Part shown: positions 43,099 to 51,664 of the stretch, piece after piece
How the letters are laid out: the number at the start of each line of letters is the position of its first letter
How positions within the stretch are numbered: the stretch's first letter is position 1
Assembly (NCBI GenBank): GCA_037143335.1
Contig: JBAWZA010000009.1
Coordinates: forward strand, 1-64,000
From: PALSA-1296 sp037143335
Lineage (GTDB): Bacteria; Bacteroidota; Ignavibacteria; Palsa-1295
DNA: 64,000 nucleotides
Reading direction: 5' to 3'
Notes under the pieces: generated by a model
Told to the model about the DNA's origin: nothing
Database searches by the model: none
What the model saw: the letters and a program-made list of their open reading frames with translations, nothing else
Program-made: the position numbers and the translations under genes

Positions 43099-44952
43099 AT
43101 GAAAAAGTTTGGATGGCTTCGTGTATTTTCGGTTGTGGTACTATCATTGTTTATTGCTGATGCAATACAGGCTGGCACACCACCTCACGTCGTAAATACC
43201 TACCCAACCTCAGGCGCAAAAAATGTGAAGACCGTAACGAAAATCGGGATAACCTTTTCTGATCAAGTTGATAAATCATCTGTTACGCTGACAAATATTA
43301 CCGTTGTAGGTTCGAAGGCAGGCGCATACCCTGGCTCGGTAAGTACATCAACAAACGGACGGACAATAATCTTTCAATCTTCGCATCAATTTTTGCCCGA
43401 CGAAAAAGTCACGGCTACAATCTCGAACATTAAGTTTATTAGTACAACAGATCAACTGAGTTACGTAATTAATTTTCAGACATCGCTGAGTACAGCAGTG
43501 ATTGATACAAATTATCATAGTGATGATCCTATTTTAGAACGGTCATTACACGGGAAACGACGCACGAAGAAATTAGTCTCTCAGAATCTCAGCCCATTAG
43601 AAAACCCCGATGATCTTCCCACGTTGAATGTTATCACAAACTCCCAGCCGATGAAGGGATTACTATATTTGGCGAATTATAAATTTTACGTTGACACGGA
43701 AGAAGGTACATACATGCTCGTACTCAATGCTAACGGGACGCTGGATACCGCCATCGGAAACGGTTCAGATTACTTTAATGATTTTAAACCGCATCCAAAT
43801 GGTACGTACTCATACTTCGATGTCTTAAAAGCAAAATACTTTATCATGGATACTTCATTCACTATCATTGATAGTGTCGAAGCAACGAACGGCTTTATTA
43901 CCGATGGACACGACTTTGTGGTCACGCCAGAAAATAATTACATAATCATTGCGATTGATTACGAATATATGGACTTGCGTCACACGGTTGTGGATGGCGA
44001 TTCCAATGCCGCGGTACTGATACCGGTAATTCAAGTATTTGATAAAGAAAAAAATCTGATCATGGAGTGGCGATCCATTGATCATTTTAAACTGATTGAT
44101 GCAACACATGAGGACCTGAGTGCGAATGTCATTGATTTTTGCCATGTAAATGCGATTGATCTTGACTCTGGGAATACCTTTCTCCTTTCGTCGCGTCACA
44201 TGGATGAAATCACAAAGATCGATTTAGAGTCGGGAAATATCATTTGGCGAATGGGAGGGATAAATAATCAATTTACTTTTACAAATGATACAATCCCTTT
44301 TTCTCATCAACATGCAATCAGAAGAATTGCTAACGGCAATTATACACTCTTCGACAATGGGAACATCAGATTCTACGATCAACCGTATAGCCGAGCTCTG
44401 GAATACAAACTCGACGAAGTGAACCACAGAGCTACGAAAGTGTGGGAATTCCGGCACACACCCGATGTATTCGGTTCTGCAATGGGGTATGTGCAACGGC
44501 TCGATAATGGAAATACTCTGATCGGATGGGGAGCATGTGATAAGCTCTCTGTTACTGAGGTTGATAAAAACTTCAAGACACGTTTTGAGTTAGCAATGGA
44601 TACTGGTAACTATAGCTACCGTGCATACAAATATGATCCGAATTATCTACTCGGCCTACCGAGTGCCGTACGCAATCAATCGGGTAACGCTGTAGCGAAC
44701 ATTTGTGCATATCCAAATCCTGTCTCGACAACAACAAGTATTACCGTTGAAATTCCTGTGGATAGATTCATCACAGTGGAATTACGCAACACATTTGGGA
44801 CAAAGGTCGCTGAAGTATTTTCTGGTCAACTTTTAAAAGGAGTACACTCTCTTCAATTGGATTGTACGAATTTACCAAGAGGGGTTTACTTCCTGAAATT
44901 TCTTGGAGTAAATACAAAATTATCAGCATATAACATTATCGTTTCGCAATAG
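43099..44952 (+). CDS. T9SS-secreted arylsulfotransferase-like protein
   Basis: The 617-residue protein starts with a signal peptide ('MKKFGWLRVFSVVVLSLFIA', then 'DAIQAG'); the GGGGG-rich run just upstream and this signal favour ATG 43099 over 43057. Residues ~30-125 form an Ig-like/Big_5 domain ('VVNTYPTSGAKNVKTVTKIGITF'). The central ~400 residues are an arylsulfotransferase (ASST) propeller with histidines in 'ITDGHDFVV', 'DFCHVNAID' and 'PFSHQHAIRR', which form the family's active site region. The last ~75 residues are a T9SS sorting domain ('ICAYPNPVSTTTSITVEIP', 'PRGVYFLKF'). It may transfer sulfate between phenolic esters outside the cell, or be a non-enzymatic relative. Confidence 0.83.
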   Translation: MKKFGWLRVFSVVVLSLFIADAIQAGTPPHVVNTYPTSGAKNVKTVTKIGITFSDQVDKSSVTLTNITVVGSKAGAYPGSVSTSTNGRTIIFQSSHQFLPDEKVTATISNIKFISTTDQLSYVINFQTSLSTAVIDTNYHSDDPILERSLHGKRRTKKLVSQNLSPLENPDDLPTLNVITNSQPMKGLLYLANYKFYVDTEEGTYMLVLNANGTLDTAIGNGSDYFNDFKPHPNGTYSYFDVLKAKYFIMDTSFTIIDSVEATNGFITDGHDFVVTPENNYIIIAIDYEYMDLRHTVVDGDSNAAVLIPVIQVFDKEKNLIMEWRSIDHFKLIDATHEDLSANVIDFCHVNAIDLDSGNTFLLSSRHMDEITKIDLESGNIIWRMGGINNQFTFTNDTIPFSHQHAIRRIANGNYTLFDNGNIRFYDQPYSRALEYKLDEVNHRATKVWEFRHTPDVFGSAMGYVQRLDNGNTLIGWGACDKLSVTEVDKNFKTRFELAMDTGNYSYRAYKYDPNYLLGLPSAVRNQSGNAVANICAYPNPVSTTTSITVEIPVDRFITVELRNTFGTKVAEVFSGQLLKGVHSLQLDCTNLPRGVYFLKFLGVNTKLSAYNIIVSQ

Positions 44953-44970
44953 AGTGTTGATAAGGGTTTG

Positions 44971-45963
44971 CTACACACCTCCCAATTCGCGAATCAAATA
45001 GTATGTCCCAGCTCCGAGAATACCTGCTGCAGGAATTGTTAAAAGCCATGCCCAAATGATTCGGGTCGCCACGCCCCACCGGACTGCTGAGAGGCGTTTC
45101 AACGAGCCAACGCCTACAATTGCTCCAGTGATAGTATGAGTAGTTGATACAGGAATTCCTGCTGAGGCGGATCCTAACAGGGTGGCTGCTGCTGCAAGCT
45201 CTGCCGAAAACCCACCGATTGGCTTGAGCGCGGTGATACGCATCCCCATCGTTTTTACAATCCGCCAACCGCCTGAAAGTGTCCCAAGACCAATCGCGGA
45301 ATATGCAGCAATGATCACCCAGAATGGAATCTCAAACGTCGGAATTAATTTATTCGTGAATAGCACTCCGGCAATAATGCCCATCGTTTTCTGTGCATCA
45401 TTTGTACCGTGACCGAGGGAATACGCAGCTGCGGAAATTAACTGTCCCCTTCTGAACCAGTTATCAACTCCGAAGGGAGTTTTTTTTCGGGATAGCCAGG
45501 TGACTGTGAGCATGATACAAAACCCAAGTAGCATACCGATAAGTGGTGAAAGCACAATAAAGAGCAAAGTCTTAACCCAACCCGCGGTAATGAGTGGACT
45601 GAGATTACCAACCTTGATGATCGCAGCACCAGCGTAACCGCCAATGAGAGCGTGTGATGAACTCGTTGGCAGTCCCAACCACCACGTGATCAGATCCCAG
45701 ATGATCGCGCCCGCAAGCCCTGCCATAATTACGTAGGTAGTTACAACAGTGATGTCGATCATACCCGAGCCTATCGTTTTTGCAACTCCGGTGCCAAACA
45801 CAAAAGCCGCCACAAAATTAAAAAATGCAGCCCAAAGAACTGCTTGACCAGGCGTCAAGACGCGAGTTGAGACAACCGTAGCAATAGAATTGGCTGCATC
45901 ATGGAATCCATTGATGTAGTCAAAAATCAGTGCGGCGCCGATCACTATGCACACAAGAACCAT
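44971..45963 (-). CDS. Low-affinity inorganic phosphate transporter (PiT)
   Basis: The 330-residue protein is a PiT-family phosphate symporter. The two inverted-repeat signature segments are 'FDYINGFHDAANSIATVVSTR' (near the N-terminus) and 'YSLGHGTNDAQKTMGIIAG' (middle). About ten membrane helices are expected. PiT carries metal-phosphate or proton/sodium-coupled phosphate. It lies 11 bases after the DUF47 gene, the PhoU-like family that normally accompanies PiT, and downstream of the pst-phoU cluster. Confidence 0.93.
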   Translation of the reverse strand: MVLVCIVIGAALIFDYINGFHDAANSIATVVSTRVLTPGQAVLWAAFFNFVAAFVFGTGVAKTIGSGMIDITVVTTYVIMAGLAGAIIWDLITWWLGLPTSSSHALIGGYAGAAIIKVGNLSPLITAGWVKTLLFIVLSPLIGMLLGFCIMLTVTWLSRKKTPFGVDNWFRRGQLISAAAYSLGHGTNDAQKTMGIIAGVLFTNKLIPTFEIPFWVIIAAYSAIGLGTLSGGWRIVKTMGMRITALKPIGGFSAELAAAATLLGSASAGIPVSTTHTITGAIVGVGSLKRLSAVRWGVATRIIWAWLLTIPAAGILGAGTYYLIRELGGV

Positions 45964-45974
45964 AGCTCTAATTG

Positions 45975-46622
45975 TTATGCGTACTTAATGACAACTCCAC
46001 CGATGATATTCGCGACCTGTTCGCATTTATCGAGAGCCTCTTCGATATCGCCGAGAATTTCTTTGAGTTTTATCAACTCGATCGGGTCTTTTTGTTCATG
46101 AAAAAGATGGGCTAACGCGTTTTGATAGATATCATCACCGGTATTTTCACAGGTATTAATTTCTTCGCAGAGACGATGTATCTCTAGATGATGCTTCATG
46201 TTCGAAAGCAATGGCACTGCAAGCACTAAGCTCCCAACTGCTTTACAAAGCGTTTCTGCAAGATCATGAAAGTCCGAAGGGAACGATGAGACTTCATACA
46301 GAAGAGTTCGCAATGCTGCATCCTCGATCAGATCGAGGATGTCATCCAAGCTCGCAGCTAATGCTTATATATCTTCACGATCAATGGGGGTAATAAATGA
46401 TTGTGAAAGATCTGTGAAGATATCGTGCGTTATGGCATCGCCACGATGTTCTGCCTCTTCGATTTTTTTTAATAGTAGTTTTCTCTCGGAGGAAGAATTC
46501 TCGGCCAGGAGTTTACGCAAATCCTCAGCACCTGAGTGTATGTTACCGACATTTGCTGTGAAGAGTGCAAAGTATTGATTCTCTTTCGGCAGTAACCGCC
46601 GAATAAATGTTGAAAATCCCAT
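45975..46622 (-). pseudogene. DUF47 (PhoU-like) PiT accessory gene split by an in-frame TAA
   Basis: Two pieces in one frame make a complete ~215-residue DUF47 protein: 'MGFSTFIRRLLPKENQYFALF' to 'FITPIDREDI', then a TAA at 46367-46365, then 'ALAASLDDILDLIEDAAL' to 'VVIKYA'. In the family the sequence here reads DREDI-(Y/H)-AL, so the stop replaces a Tyr codon (TAT/TAC to TAA). DUF47 proteins regulate PiT transporters. A downstream TTG at 46349 could restart translation, giving a C-terminal fragment. A sequence error is possible. It lies between phoU and pit. Confidence 0.8.
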
Positions 46623-46737
46623 GTGTCGGAGCGTTAGTGGTGCTGGTGTGTGAAGTCTAAATCGCAACAATTCAGTTTGTCGCGAACTGAACAATCATAA
46701 AGCCAAGTCCGCGATTACCGGAAGAGAAATCTGCAAA

Positions 46738-47448
46738 TCAATCCTGATCCTTCGAACTCACAGATTCTGGCACTTGATGTTTTAACATTTTTGCCTCGAC
46801 GATAAATACAACGTCTTCTGCGATGTTGGTTGCATGATCGGCGAGCCGTTCGATGTGGCGGAGCAGTGCCATTGAATGAGCGGCAGGTTCTATCTGAATC
46901 GGGTCGCGTTTCATTTCTTCAATGAGTAGGTCAAACGCATTGTGGGCAATAGCATCTACGGTGTCATCACGCTCAAAGAGAGATCGTGCAAGTTCGGCAT
47001 CGTTGTTGATAAACGCATCGAAGGCATCGCGGAACATCCTCATTGCCTCAGCAAGCATTTGTTTGATGCCGACTCTCTCAAGAAGGTCTGTAGAACCAAT
47101 CAGTGGCTGGACTCGCTCAGCGAGATTCACGGCAATATCGCCGATTCTCTCGAACTCACTATCAATCCGCATCGCTGCAATCAGCATCCGAAGGTCAACT
47201 GCAACTGGTTGGGTCAGAGCTAAAATTCTTTGACACAGTCCATCAACCATCAAGTCGTACTCGTTGACTCGAGATTCCCGTTTAATAACAAATCGTGTTG
47301 CTTCCATATCGCCACTCATGAGGGCGCGAGATGCAAGCTCGACTTGCTCATCAACGAGCGATCCCATACGAATAAGCAATGCGCGAAGCTTCTCAAGCTC
47401 GTCTTCAAAGTGACGGTGAATGCGGGGTGTGTTCAATGCTGCAGTCAT
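46738..47448 (-). CDS. phoU: Phosphate transport regulator PhoU
   Basis: The 236-residue protein is PhoU: two repeats of a three-helix bundle ('HFEDELEKLRALLIRMGSLVDEQVELASRAL' style) with the metal-binding 'DxxxD' segments 'SEFERIGDIAVNLAERV' and 'RHIERLADHATNIAEDVVF'. PhoU shuts down Pho signalling when phosphate is ample, acting with PstSCAB and a PhoR-type kinase. ATG 47448 gives the standard length. It follows pstB by 29 bases, as in most bacteria. Confidence 0.94.
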   Translation of the reverse strand: MTAALNTPRIHRHFEDELEKLRALLIRMGSLVDEQVELASRALMSGDMEATRFVIKRESRVNEYDLMVDGLCQRILALTQPVAVDLRMLIAAMRIDSEFERIGDIAVNLAERVQPLIGSTDLLERVGIKQMLAEAMRMFRDAFDAFINNDAELARSLFERDDTVDAIAHNAFDLLIEEMKRDPIQIEPAAHSMALLRHIERLADHATNIAEDVVFIVEAKMLKHQVPESVSSKDQD

Positions 47449-47477
47449 GTGCAAATAAAAAAATTAATAAATTGCTC

Positions 47478-48320
47478 TTATCCGAATCTTCCCGTTATAT
47501 AATCTTCTGTTTGTTTTTTCTTCGGATTCGTGAACATGTCTCTTGTATCGCCGACTTCTATGAGTTCGCCGATATAGAAGAATGCCGTTAAATCGCTGAC
47601 ACGTGCAGCTTGCTGCATGTTATGCGTCACGATGATAATTGTGTAGTCTCTTTTGAGTTGAAAAATTAACTCTTCTATTTTTGCTGTCGAGATCGGATCC
47701 AACGCACTCGCAGGTTCATCCATCAAAAGCACTTCTGGGTTCGTTGCTAAGGCTCGGGCGATACATACTCTCTGTTGCTGACCGCCAGATAGACCGAGGG
47801 CGGAGTGATGCAGTCTATCCTTCGTCTCTTCCCAAATCGCGGCTTGCCTGAGGCTTCGCTCGACGATCTCATTTAATTTCTGTTTGTTCTTTTCGCCCAA
47901 TATTTTCGGACCGTATGCAACATTTTCCCAAATGGATTTTGGGAATGGATTCGATTTTTGGAAAACCATCCCGACACGTTTGCGCAATTCGACTACATCA
48001 AGTTTCGGATCGTAGATATTTATTCCATCAACCGTTACTTCACCCGTCACCTTACAGCCGGGAATCGTATCGTTCATACGATTGAGGGTACGAAGGTACG
48101 TTGACTTGCCACAACCAGATGGTCCGATAAATGCCGTAACGCGTTTCGCGGGAATATCGAGAGATACGTTACTCAGTGCTTGCTTCGCACCGTAAAATAA
48201 ATCAAGCCCCTTGGTAGAGACCTTTGTCTCGTAGACAACATGCGGCTCAGTAGGCATCCGAACCGAGGTCTTGATCCCCGGTGAAATATCCTGTGGTTTT
48301 TCCATTTCCATTGTATCCAT
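47478..48320 (-). CDS. pstB: Phosphate ABC transporter ATP-binding protein PstB
   Basis: The 280-residue ATPase powers phosphate import. It has a short N-terminal extension (~30 residues, 'MEKPQDISPGIKTSVRMP'), then 'FYGAKQALSNVSLDIPAK', Walker A 'GPSGCGKST', 'LGLSGGQQQRVCIARALATNP' (signature) and 'LLMDEPASALDPISTAKIEEL' (Walker B). The final 'FTNPKKKQTEDYITGRFG' is the typical PstB C-terminus. It stands 11 bases after pstA in the operon. Confidence 0.96.
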   Translation of the reverse strand: MDTMEMEKPQDISPGIKTSVRMPTEPHVVYETKVSTKGLDLFYGAKQALSNVSLDIPAKRVTAFIGPSGCGKSTYLRTLNRMNDTIPGCKVTGEVTVDGINIYDPKLDVVELRKRVGMVFQKSNPFPKSIWENVAYGPKILGEKNKQKLNEIVERSLRQAAIWEETKDRLHHSALGLSGGQQQRVCIARALATNPEVLLMDEPASALDPISTAKIEELIFQLKRDYTIIIVTHNMQQAARVSDLTAFFYIGELIEVGDTRDMFTNPKKKQTEDYITGRFG

Positions 48321-48331
48321 AAATCCGTATC

Positions 48332-49264
48332 TTACTTGAGTTTGTTCCGCAGACGTGACCTCAAAATAACTGCTGAGATGTTCAGTGTAAACGTAAGAAT
48401 CAATAAGACCATCGTAGTCGTGTATTGAAGCGGAATCGTCTTGTCAACATTCGCCGACTGAGTCGAGAGCACGTAGATGTGATAACCTAAATGCATGAAC
48501 TGACTTGTCAAGGCATGAGGTATCTGAGGCAAGAAAAATGCAGCGCCAGTAAAAAGTATCGGTGCAACTTCGCCTGCTCCGCGGCTAATTGCAAGTATCA
48601 TACCCGTCAAAATACCGGACATTGATCCCGGGATAACAATTTTCCAGATTGTTTGTAGCCGCGTCGCACCAAGTGCAAGTGATGCATCGCGCAAATCACG
48701 AGGCACTGTCCGAATTGCCTCTTCGACCGATACGATAACTACCGGGAGCGTCAGCAAACCCATCGTCATCGATGCCCACAAAATATTTGGCTGTCCCCAC
48801 TGCAACACACCAGGGGAAAATACATCATCAATCCCCTTTCCAACGAACTGAATAAAAAATCCGAGTCCGAATAATCCGAATACGATCGATGGTATACTTG
48901 CAAGTGTATTGACAGCGAAACGAATCGTCCGAGCGAAAGCAGAGTTCGGTTTTGCAAACTCTGATAAATAGATTGCTGTAATCGTGCCTAGCGGAACTGC
49001 CATGAATGACATGAGCAATGTCATAAAGACTGTGCCGATGATGGCGGGATAAATTCCGCCCTTTGTCATTCCTTCTTCAGGAGCTTGAGTAAGAAACTCC
49101 CAAGTGAAATTTTTATACCCACCACCAACGATGGAGACAACCATAATGCCGACAATCACCACAATGGTAAGCGCTGCCAAGCCACTAACGCCTGAAGCGA
49201 GTGTCCCGTATAGCTTGCGCATTTTGCCTGCGCGGTCTGATACCATGGCTACTGCTTGTGCCAT
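48332..49264 (-). CDS. pstA: Phosphate ABC transporter permease PstA
   Basis: The 310-residue permease has six membrane helices and the binding-protein-dependent transport motif ('DLRDASLALGATRLQTIWKIVIPGS' region, the EAA loop). 'GVYPAI'-like 'GGIYPAIIGTVFMTLLMS' and 'SIPSIVFGLFGLGF' are characteristic of PstA. Its ATG overlaps the last base of the pstC stop codon (TAATG), so translation is coupled. Length is normal. Confidence 0.95.
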   Translation of the reverse strand: MAQAVAMVSDRAGKMRKLYGTLASGVSGLAALTIVVIVGIMVVSIVGGGYKNFTWEFLTQAPEEGMTKGGIYPAIIGTVFMTLLMSFMAVPLGTITAIYLSEFAKPNSAFARTIRFAVNTLASIPSIVFGLFGLGFFIQFVGKGIDDVFSPGVLQWGQPNILWASMTMGLLTLPVVIVSVEEAIRTVPRDLRDASLALGATRLQTIWKIVIPGSMSGILTGMILAISRGAGEVAPILFTGAAFFLPQIPHALTSQFMHLGYHIYVLSTQSANVDKTIPLQYTTTMVLLILTFTLNISAVILRSRLRNKLK

Positions 49265-50706
49265 TATTTTCCTTGTATGCGTTTAATGAGTTTCTTTCTC
49301 ACGTAGAACTCGACGATTGAGTTCAATGAAAAAGTAAAGACGAATAACATTGCTCCGATGAGGAACAGTACGTTATAGTGTTGGTCTCCGAAAACTACTT
49401 CTGCCATTTCAGCTCCGATCGTTGCCGAGAATGTACGAACAGGCTCTAAAATATTTGCACTCGTTAGCGGCGCATTACCAGTTGCCATCAGCGCAATCAT
49501 TGTTTCGCCGAATGCTCTGCCAAATCCTAAGATGATTGCTGCAAAAACACCAGGGACAGCCGCAGGCAATAATACTTTGAATGCTGTTTGCCAAGGCGTC
49601 GCACCTAAGGCTGTACTTGCATCGCGAAGCGGCTGGGGCACTGCGGTGAGTGCATCCTCTGAAATTGTATAGATGATCGGGATAATCGCAAAGCTCATCG
49701 CAATACCACCGATGAATGAGTTAAGCCTGAATTGATAATGAAAAAAATCTTGGAAGATTGTTGCCATTACGATCAATGCGAAAAATCCGATTACTACACT
49801 TGGGAAACCCGCGAGCAATTCGATCACTGGCTTAATCGTCTCGCGTGCCCATTTTGGTGCGAATGTAGAAGTGAAAAGTGCTGCGAGAATTGCAAGGGGC
49901 GCTCCGAAGAGAAGTGAAATTAAGGTAACCTTAAGTGTACCTATAATTAGCGGAAGCATTCCGAACTTCGGCACGGTAGAAACAGGTTGCCAATTTCCAC
50001 CTGTAAGCATTTTTCCAAAGTTTGTCGAAGATTTTCTCTCCTCTGCATCTTTAAGTTCTTTTGATTTGATAGAATCATCTTCTATCTTTTGTTGCTTCAT
50101 CGCAAGTGCATCGGCTTGCGCATGAGCAATGCTATCTTTGATAGCTTGGGCTAATGCTGCACTCGCTTTAGCAGTCGAGTCCTTCTTTTCTTTTTCTGTT
50201 AAGACGTGAATCGCGGGAGCTTTCTTAATTGCTTCTTTTGGAGGTTCAATCTTCTTTACTTCTTTCGCTGGTTCATTCTTCTTTGCAGCTGGCGCATCAT
50301 CAGCGAGTGGATCATATTCTTCTTGCTCAACTTTACCGCCATTCGTGGTTACAGTTTTTAGTTTACCTGAGGCATCTTTTTTTACAGTGAGGTCAGTACC
50401 TTTTAACGCTCCCTTACCTTTAATTACTTTTTCGACTTTTTCTCCGCTTGCTGAATCCGCATTGTTGGAGGAGGATTGAGCATTCACTACCATCGCCATT
50501 GAATCTTTGGCGGCGGATTTTTCTGCTTCGCTTTTACCAAAAAAAATCGGTGAAGCTTCCTTAAATACAAATACAAAAATCAGAATAATAGCAGCAAACG
50601 AGATGAAGGAGAGAAAGCGAATTCCTGACTCAATAAACCACTCAACAAACCGGAATTTTTTTCCGAGCTGTAAAGGAGGTCTATCTAGAGGCGATTGAGT
50701 AGGCAT
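49264..50706 (-). CDS. pstC: Phosphate ABC transporter permease PstC with a large charged insertion
   Basis: The 480-residue permease is much longer than the usual ~300. TM1 (residues ~26-50, 'FLSFISFAAIILIFVFVFKEA') is followed by a ~178-residue low-complexity insert (about 58-235) rich in Lys, Ala, Glu, Asp and Ser ('KKNEPAKEVKKIEPPKEAIK'), and the normal PstC core resumes at 'NWQPVSTVPKFGMLPLIIGTL' in pieces (Trp239 onward). Later motifs are 'LAGFPSVVIGFFALIVMATI' and 'LRDASTALGATPWQTAFKVL'. The insert is predicted to lie in the periplasm between TM1 and TM2. It precedes pstA with overlapping codons. Confidence 0.93.
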   Translation of the reverse strand: MPTQSPLDRPPLQLGKKFRFVEWFIESGIRFLSFISFAAIILIFVFVFKEASPIFFGKSEAEKSAAKDSMAMVVNAQSSSNNADSASGEKVEKVIKGKGALKGTDLTVKKDASGKLKTVTTNGGKVEQEEYDPLADDAPAAKKNEPAKEVKKIEPPKEAIKKAPAIHVLTEKEKKDSTAKASAALAQAIKDSIAHAQADALAMKQQKIEDDSIKSKELKDAEERKSSTNFGKMLTGGNWQPVSTVPKFGMLPLIIGTLKVTLISLLFGAPLAILAALFTSTFAPKWARETIKPVIELLAGFPSVVIGFFALIVMATIFQDFFHYQFRLNSFIGGIAMSFAIIPIIYTISEDALTAVPQPLRDASTALGATPWQTAFKVLLPAAVPGVFAAIILGFGRAFGETMIALMATGNAPLTSANILEPVRTFSATIGAEMAEVVFGDQHYNVLFLIGAMLFVFTFSLNSIVEFYVRKKLIKRIQGK

Positions 50707-50738
50707 GCGGCAATGGTGAAGACTCGTTCAAAAATTAT

Positions 50739-50777
50739 CCCGGAGAGTGGCGGAAATGATCCGATCAACTCTCCGGG
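50739..50777 (-). terminator. Hairpin between pstS and pstC, likely attenuator
   Basis: Perfect 10-bp arms CCCGGAGAGT / ACTCTCCGGG enclose a 19-base loop. On the minus strand the stem is followed by ATAATTTTTG, a T run. It lies 30 bases after the pstS stop. Its place suggests partial termination, giving more binding protein than permease. Confidence 0.7.
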
Positions 50778-50807
50778 AATTCTCTTATGTCACTACGTAA
50801 AAAGTTT

Positions 50808-51644
50808 TTACTGTACAGGGAAGAATCCTTCGTTCTCGACGACTGCCTGACCTTCAGGTCCTCTTACCCATTTGATGAATTCCTTCATATCACCATCCGG
50901 TTTTTGACGAAGGTAGAAATAGAGGAACCGAGTGATCGGATAATCACCGCTTGCTATATTTTCTTTATGTGGTAAAAATGCTTTATCGCCATCCGACTTG
51001 CGGACTGCAAGTTCTTTCACTCCCTTTGCATACCCAGCACCACCAAAACCAATACCATTTGGATCACGCTTTACAGCATTCACCACTGCGGCTGTTCCAG
51101 GAAGTGCTTGCATGGAATTTGCATAGTCATCGTTATCAAGAACTTTCTCCTTCAAGAAGGCATACGTACCAGAGGAGTTCTCTCTGCCATATAGAATGAT
51201 CGAAGCATCGGCACCGCCAACTTCTTTCCAATTCTTAATAGCACCAGTATAGATACCCTTGATCTGCGCAAAGCTCAACTCGCCAATTCCGTTTGCTTCG
51301 TTCACATAAATCGTGAGCCCGTCTTTGGCAGTACGAACTTCGATACCTGTTGAACCGTAGCGCTCACGGAGTTTGAGTTTCTCGCCATCTTTCATTGGAC
51401 GAGATGCTGTGCAGATATCTGTCGTGCCGTTGATCAAAGCACTGATACCAGTACCCGAACCACCGCCTGTTACTTGGATATTCACGCCAGAGTTTTGCTT
51501 CATGTATTTCTCAGCCCAACGTTGAGCGAGCTGCACCATCGTGTCCGATCCCTTTACGGTGATCGTCGTGGTTGGTGCGAAGATGAAGCCCACTGACAAT
51601 GCAAAAATTGCAATGGCAGAGGCTAACATTGTTATCTTTTTCAT
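50808..51644 (-). CDS. pstS: Phosphate ABC transporter substrate-binding protein PstS
   Basis: The 278-residue periplasmic protein binds phosphate for PstCAB. It has a signal peptide (residues 1-23 or so) and the PstS-like ligand loops 'ITVKGSDTMVQLAQRWAEKY', 'TGGGSGTGISALINGTTDI' and 'YGRENSSGTYAFLKEKVL'. The shorter length matches the PstS subtype of Bacteroidota-related bacteria. It starts 20 bases after the phosphate porin and is separated from pstC by an attenuator-like hairpin. Confidence 0.94.
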   Translation of the reverse strand: MKKITMLASAIAIFALSVGFIFAPTTTITVKGSDTMVQLAQRWAEKYMKQNSGVNIQVTGGGSGTGISALINGTTDICTASRPMKDGEKLKLRERYGSTGIEVRTAKDGLTIYVNEANGIGELSFAQIKGIYTGAIKNWKEVGGADASIILYGRENSSGTYAFLKEKVLDNDDYANSMQALPGTAAVVNAVKRDPNGIGFGGAGYAKGVKELAVRKSDGDKAFLPHKENIASGDYPITRFLYFYLRQKPDGDMKEFIKWVRGPEGQAVVENEGFFPVQ

Positions 51645-51664
51645 CGTATTGTTTTACTTGTTGA

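Noticed and set aside
46365..46367. Stop recoding (selenocysteine or readthrough) in DUF47
   Set aside because: The codon is TAA, which is not used for selenocysteine, and no special context is visible. A mutation or sequence error is simpler.
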